Positions 58,701 through 64,000 of a DNA stretch of 64,000 bases are shown here, in pieces (within the stretch, counting starts at the first letter, position 1; each line of letters starts with the position of its first letter). The position numbers and the translations under genes are program-made. The DNA comes from Apus apus (Eukaryota > Chordata > Aves > Apodiformes > Apodidae), in the NCBI RefSeq assembly GCF_020740795.1, contig NC_067286.1, positions 15,504,350 through 15,568,349 of the forward strand, given 5' to 3'. Under the pieces are notes generated by a model that saw only the letters and a list, made by a program, of their open reading frames with translations, was not told where the DNA came from and did no database searches.

Positions 58701-61700
58701 AGAGGAGGTAAAATACCAAAACCCCATTTTATCGCCTTTTTTCCTTGGTGTGAGCCCTGTCCATCCTCATCCTTGACCTCAGATTGTGGGTTCCTCCTGG
58801 AAGCCCTGCCTGGATGCTGTACTGTGTTACCATGACTCAGGTAGCTAAGGCAACCAGATGTTGCCAGCATCAGGATACATGATGTCTCACACTCTGAAAC
58901 GATCAAATCCCTTCTCTGGAGCAGGCACTCACTTAGGAACATGCTGTGACAAGAGTCAGAGACCCATCTGCCACAAAAGCTGGTGCCACCAGCCCATCCA
59001 CTGAGGCTGAGTGTGGCCACCCCATCCCACACCCATAAAAAAACCTCCTTATACACAACACGCACATGCATGGACAAACATTCCCCCAGAGTGCCCCAAT
59101 GCTATTCCCTTTGCCTGGGAGAGGGCTGAAGCCACGCTTTCATGCCAAATTGCCAATTAGGCAATTAAAAATTACCTTACTAGAATAAAAATCGCTCTGG
59201 GGCAAAGTGGAGGGTGGTACCAGCATCCCTGGGGAGCATGGGAAGAGGGAGACAGCCACTTAGGATGAGGCTCCAGTGACTGGATATCAGTGCATTTCCC
59301 ACCTGGTTAACATCCCCCACTGTGTTGTTTTCCCCCCTTTTCTAAGAAGAGAGACAAATTCCTAAATTTTCAAATTCCTGCAGATTTCTTTTATTTGGGG
59401 GGGGGAACAAAGGGCTGGTGCCTGACAACCTTTTTCAGTGGCAGCCACTGTATGTGGGAGCTCACGCACTGCTGCAGCACAGGCATGATGAAGTGGTGGG
59501 TTGCAAGAAAAAAAATTTCTTCTCTTGCTCACCCTGATAACACAACTAAACTAAATGTGAACTAAAGACAATGTCAGGTTTCTCCTAGCCACCAGTCCCA
59601 GCTTGGACAGAAATAGCAGCAGTCACCTAGACTGCAATCACCCAGAGTTCCCATTAGCTAAAGCTGGGTCATGGCCCTTAATTATGAAAGCCACCCAGTA
59701 CCCACACATACTCAAACCACTCTGTGACACTCATCCCATGCTTGTCCCGGGCTTCGATGCCAGGATATGGTGCAGGGTTGCATTGCTTCTCCTACCCCTC
59801 TCCCTAAGCACACTGGAGATGAAATTAGCAGTCTGCTGTCAGCTCCTCACCTAACTTATTAACCCTTATTATTTAAAAAGTAAGGTAATATACCTATATT
59901 TTTAATTTTTCCAAGTAAAGCTAGTGCTATATACTTGTAACAGTAGTGACTAGCTACTGTGGCATGCACTAGGATTAGGGCTCTGCTACTTGTAACCAGT
60001 TGCCATGTTTCCCAGCTCTGAGCTCCTTGAAGCTCTCTGATCTTTACCGAGTTGTGTTCCTGTAAAACGTTGCCCATGATTCAGGTTTGCTGCCCACTTT
60101 GAGTTCATTTAGAGTCACCTTTGCTTTCTGTCTCAGTAAAGGTAAAAAGGCTTTAAAACCTATGTTATGGAATTTTTGCATGGTCATCATGCCAGAGACT
60201 TAAAATTGTGGTATTTTAATGCACTGGACTTGCCTTTTATGTGGTTATCCACTCGACAAGCCCATGCTGTGTAGAAAAGTGGAGCCTTTCTACAATGGAC
60301 ATGCATTGGAAGACCTGGAGTCCCAGGTCTGCAAGAACCTACCTTTTTGTACTTCTTCAGCAATTTTTTTCCATTCTTTTTCCTAATAATCTTCTATTTT
60401 TCCATCAGTTTTCTAATTCAGCTAGTGCTAAAACAAGTTGACTGTGGTGACAGCTGGGAGAGGCTTTGAATTTTTCAAAATGATGGATAAATGCAGAAGA
60501 AAAAAAAAAATCACTCAGATGAAACCAGAAGTGGAAAGACAGAGACCAAAGCACGCTGCTGACCCTGCATCTACAGATGTGAATTTCATTTAAAAGCTAA
60601 TTCAGTTCTTTTAACTGGACCTTTTGAAGCAAGGTGTGCACAAACACGCCAAATCCTGTAGGCTTTCCACACCGGGAGCCTTCCTCCAGATGTTCCGTGT
60701 ACGCTTGCCTTGTTTTTTTGCTCTTTTTGAAGTGGTGTCCCATTTCCTGTGCACAAAGATCATTCCCTCTTGTATTTTGGAACCCAATTAAGAATACCCA
60801 AACGATTTCTGCTTAAGATCCAGCTCTGTTCCTAGATGGCTCCAGCTCCCTTACTCTTATGGAGCCTTTTGGGCAGGAAAGCACTGTTTTACAGAGCAGA
60901 TCAGCATTTCTTCAGCAAATGTAGCTGTGCAAAACAAACAGTATCACTCTAAAAAGTGAGCTATAGTGTTGGCTTTCAGGGAAAAGCCTGTAGTTCTTCA
61001 TGCCAGGGCACAGCCACTCCATGAGCAAGGACGGCCACCATGGTCTTCCAGGAGCTCTACCCACGCCATCCCATCCCAAGAAGCTCAGTCCCTGCTCTTC
61101 AATCAATCCCAAGAGGCACAGACCCCTGCTTTGTTCTGGCCCTCCCCACAGACGTGCACACTGATGTGAATTATCAAAGCACAGCCATACACTCCAGCTG
61201 AGGAGTGATTTGCAGCGGAAACGGGTTTGGCTGCGGCTCTAATTTCCTCCCAGGAATGGGCTTCTGACCCTGCTGAAGTCCCCGGGAAGGCAGCCAAGCT
61301 CTTCAAAGGGGCCAGGCCTTGCTTTGTAAACTTCCCTCAGGGGTTTGGCTTGCAAACACCTATAGAGGTGTCGGTCATTCAAGAAAATTGATGGAGAGGA
61401 GCAGAGCTCAAAGTCCAAAGGGTGATGCTGCACAAAGTATGTGGCTGAGCAAATACTGCTTTGGGAACACTGTGAATAAGTTCATTAAGCACAGCCTTGT
61501 CCTCAGCTGCAGCATCAAGGCAACGGCCAGGAAGCTGGATAAGCCTTGTGTCAACGATCATAAAAAGGGTGACAAGCTGAATGGTGTACAAGAGGAAGGG
61601 ACTGCAGGCTTGCACGTGCTTCTGAAATACCATTTTCAACTGCCACAGACTTTACTGATTTCCCAGTGGCGTTGGGCACTGACCAGAGTATAATGAACTG

Positions 61701-62379
61701 TGGTGCCTTCCCTGGAAGGAGGGAGTGGGCTGGGAGGAAGAAAATGTTATAAATCTGGTGATTGCAGGGGACAACAAAAATAGGGAGCAGTGTTAATGCA
61801 AAACTGGAGAGGTGGGGTGCTCAGAGGAAAGGATGCATGAAGGGCTGATGGTGATGGTGCAGAGTTGGCTGGATGTGGGGCCTCAAATGAAGCTTGTAGG
61901 CTTGGCCATGTCCTGTCTGAGACTCTTTGGGCACCCAGTGGCTAGGGCCCAAACTAGATGCCCATGGGGTACCCACAGGAGATGGCAGTGGCCTGCCACA
62001 GGCAGGGCTCAAGCCCCACTGCACCAGGTGGAAATGGTGCCACAGCAGACCCAGTGTGGCATAAACGCCTGGGCCCAGGACCAGGGACCTGGTTTTGGGC
62101 CCATTATATATCCCAAAGTGAACAGGAGATGCAGCAGGGTGTGCTCAGAGGGGAAAGATGGGGGTGCATCAGGCCACCCTCCCTGTGGGGACTATCCCTG
62201 CTGGCAAAGGAAACGCGGGGGTCGAGGGGGAAATGGGGGTCCTCTCACAGGATGGCTGCTGTCCCCCGCCCACGACGACAGCTCAGAAGGGGGCTCTCGG
62301 GTAGGCACCCAGCTCCCCACACCCACCGCGCCCGTCGAGGCGGGGCAGCAGCCAGCACCCTCCCTTTGCTCCCGGGGCT
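55767..62379. other. Intergenic DNA upstream of PHLDA2
   Basis: No coding exon, RNA gene or CR1 copy that I can support. It contains a poly-A run of about 20 bases near 55889-55908, an AT-rich motif cluster near 59146-59180 (GCCAATTAGGCAATTAAAAA), and a G run near 59397. Regulatory elements of PHLDA2 are likely somewhere here but cannot be placed from sequence alone. Confidence 0.45.
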
Positions 62380-62634
62380 CCCCTCTCCGAGCCCCGCGCC
62401 CCGCAGCCCAGCGCCGTCGGGCGGCAGCGAGCAGGGAGCGCGGCTGGGGGTGGGGGCGGGCGGGAGGCGGGGCGGAGAGGGGGCGGCGGGCCGGGCTCCC
62501 CGGGGGAGGCACCGGAAGGCGCCCGGCGCTGATTCATTGCAATAAATTGTTCCCGACGCGGCTGGGCTCGGTCATCGCCGCCCAAGCCGGAGCCGGAGCA
62601 GGAGCTGCAGCGGAGCCGCCGCCGAGGAGGGAGG

Positions 62635-63033
62635 ATGAAGATGCAAGCCGAGGTGATCCGCGAGGGCGAGTTGGAGAAGCGGAGCGACAGCCTTTTCCAG
62701 CTGTGGAAGAAGAAGCTGGTGGTGCTGACCAAGGACAGCCTCAGTCTTTTCCCCGACGGGCACAAGCGGGCCAAGGGCAAGGAGCTGGGCTTCGGCTCCA
62801 TCCTCAAGGTGGACTGCGTGGAGCGGACGGGCAAGTACATCTACTTCACCATCGTCACCAAGGACCGCAAGGAGATTGACTTTCGGTGCCCGGACCAGAG
62901 CTGCTGGAACGCTTCCATCACCATGGCCCTCATCGACTTCCAGAACAAGCGGGCCATCCAGGACTTCAAGAGTCGCCAGGAGATGGAGCAGGCGGCGGGC
63001 GCCCAGGAGCGGCGGCTGGCCCGGGCGCCCTGA
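62635..63033 (+). CDS. PHLDA2: PHLDA2, pleckstrin homology-like domain family A member 2
   Basis: A small cytoplasmic protein made almost wholly of a PH domain that binds phosphoinositides. In mammals it restrains placental and fetal growth and is expressed from the maternal allele. The 132-residue product starts [19 protein letters not shown] and has the PH signature: [13 protein letters not shown] (20-32), [20 protein letters not shown] (55-74), [16 protein letters not shown] (80-95) with the C-terminal helix tryptophan at 91, and [19 protein letters not shown] (98-116). It aligns with human PHLDA2 from residue 7 onward. It is about 20 residues shorter than the human protein because the Ala/Pro-rich tail is missing. 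The ATG at 62635 has G at -3; a second ATG at 62641 is the third codon. The coding region is not interrupted by an intron. Confidence 0.97.
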   Translation: MKMQAEVIREGELEKRSDSLFQLWKKKLVVLTKDSLSLFPDGHKRAKGKELGFGSILKVDCVERTGKYIYFTIVTKDRKEIDFRCPDQSCWNASITMALIDFQNKRAIQDFKSRQEMEQAAGAQERRLARAP

Positions 63034-63068
63034 GCCGCCGCCGCCCGCCCCGGCCGGCCCGGCCCCAG
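63034..63068 (+). other. PHLDA2: PHLDA2 exon 1, 3' UTR part up to splice donor
   Basis: GC-rich sequence between the stop codon and the donor CCAG|GTGAGC at 63068/63069. The intron therefore lies in the 3' UTR, as in the mammalian gene. Confidence 0.8.
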
Positions 63069-63612
63069 GTGAGCCCCGACACAGCCCCCGGCGCGCCTGC
63101 CTGCGCTTGTCATTGGATTTAAAAATTGCTATTAATTCTCCCCTCGCCTCACCCCTCCACCTGCTTTGGGAAATCAGACCGGGACGGGCAGCGTGGCTCC
63201 TCTCGCACTGCTCACCCCCTGCTTTTTCCCGGAGGGACCCCCGGCCCCTACCCCCTCCCCGGCTCGCTGCCGGCCTCCGGGGGTGCCCGGCCGCGCCCCG
63301 AAACCGGGGCACGCTGCCCGGCCGCTTCAGTGCAAAAGTTTCGGGACTTGCTCCCACTTCCCAAATGCGGCCCTGGGAATTTCTGATGGGAGCAGGACTT
63401 AGGCGGGGCTCTGAGAATTGCAGCTATCGGGTGAGGAGATAAGAAATGGCACTTGGCAGTGGTTTCCTTGTAGAATTTGTTAAAAATATGATAGCCGTGA
63501 AAATAAATACTGAACACTTAGTCTCTCTTGAAAGCTCCCCCCCCCCTTTTTTTTTTTTCTTTTCTGCCCTGCCATCCTGTTTAACTAACCTGCTTCCTCT
63601 TGCTTCCTTTAG

Positions 63613-64000
63613 AGCATACCACTGGATGATAAACCAGATCAAGTGTCTTGGACTGAAATGGGACAGGGTACCAATGAAGGAAAGCGAAGAAGAGAGCTGG
63701 AAGCAGCTTGGTTTTCTCCAAGCCCATTGAGGCTGCTGGGCAAAGAGCCCTGAGCTTTGCCTGAGATGCATTTAAAGAAAAACCAAAGACTTTCATAAAG
63801 GACTTCTAGCAAAGTGTCCACGTGTTTTGAGTGGGACAGCTTTGCGAACGACTATCTTCTATTTATGAGACTCAAGGAAGATTCAACACTGACTGGTGGT
63901 GTTAAACAATTTAAATTATTTGTAGTATCTATATTTGTATTTATTTTGATGAATGTCTTTCAGCAGTTACTGGTCTTAATATTGCTTTTGCATTAATATG
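63613..64000 (+). other. PHLDA2: PHLDA2 exon 2, 3' UTR, runs past the window
   Basis: After a long pyrimidine tract (63536-63610) and CTTCCTTTAG the exon starts AGCATACCACTGG. It has no long open frame. No canonical AATAAA is seen before the window ends, so polyadenylation is probably just outside. Confidence 0.75.

Larger units (their letters stand above)
62380..63340. promoter_or_regulatory. PHLDA2: CpG island and promoter of PHLDA2
   Basis: GC-rich, CpG-dense DNA that covers the promoter, the whole coding exon and the start of the intron. Several GC boxes lie at 62450-62490 (GGGGGCGGGCG, GGCGGGGCGG). A TATA-like AATAAATT at 62541-62548 lies about 95 bases before the start codon, which would put transcription start near 62570; this is inferred. 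Confidence 0.8.

Noticed and set aside
61812..62879. 355-codon open frame on the + strand that overlaps PHLDA2 in another frame
   Set aside because: It runs through the promoter CpG island and reads the conserved PH domain out of frame; the PHLDA2 frame clearly carries the homology.
1..64000. CRISPR arrays, bacterial operons, tRNA or rRNA genes
   Set aside because: The DNA is a spliced vertebrate genome. I saw no regular spaced repeats and no tRNA A/B box pair with a cloverleaf that I could support.

Overview
The window is nuclear DNA of a bird. The evidence is the many truncated CR1 retroposons with avian 3' ends, GT/AG-spliced vertebrate genes with short exons, two CpG islands, and the conserved gene order CARS1 - NAP1L4 - PHLDA2. 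All three genes lie on the + strand. In mammals the same order occurs at the edge of the KCNQ1/CDKN1C imprinted domain (human 11p15.5). I cannot name the species.

Layout. (1) 621-8995: the last six coding exons of CARS1 (cytoplasmic cysteinyl-tRNA synthetase); the catalytic part lies upstream of the window. (2) 8996-17330: intergenic DNA with three CR1 insertions, one of which is itself split by a younger, opposite CR1. (3) About 17340-44710: NAP1L4 (nucleosome assembly protein 1-like 4), complete. It has a CpG-island promoter, a non-coding first exon, and 14 coding exons that join in frame into a 385-residue protein with a NAP domain, a basic nuclear signal, an acidic tail and a C-terminal CKQQ. 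Its introns hold two diverged copies of an H/ACA-type snoRNA-like element (the human NAP1L4 intron hosts SNORA54), a CTCF-type motif, a TA/CA microsatellite, CR1 pieces and an antisense LTR-like block. (4) 44710-62380: a long intergenic stretch with no recognisable gene. It becomes clearly more GC-rich from about 47 kb and contains one CpG-bearing block that ends in a strong splice donor, some short tandem repeats, and AT-rich islands with homeodomain-type motifs. (5) 62380-64000: PHLDA2, a small PH-domain protein encoded in a single coding exon inside a CpG island, followed by an intron in the 3' UTR. Its 3' end lies outside the window.

The genes do not form one pathway: a translation enzyme, a histone chaperone and a phosphoinositide-binding growth regulator. 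Their linkage is shared synteny. The most interesting finding is the pair of structured intronic elements in NAP1L4. Their differences largely keep base pairing, including one full compensatory pair, which suggests that both have been selected as RNA.
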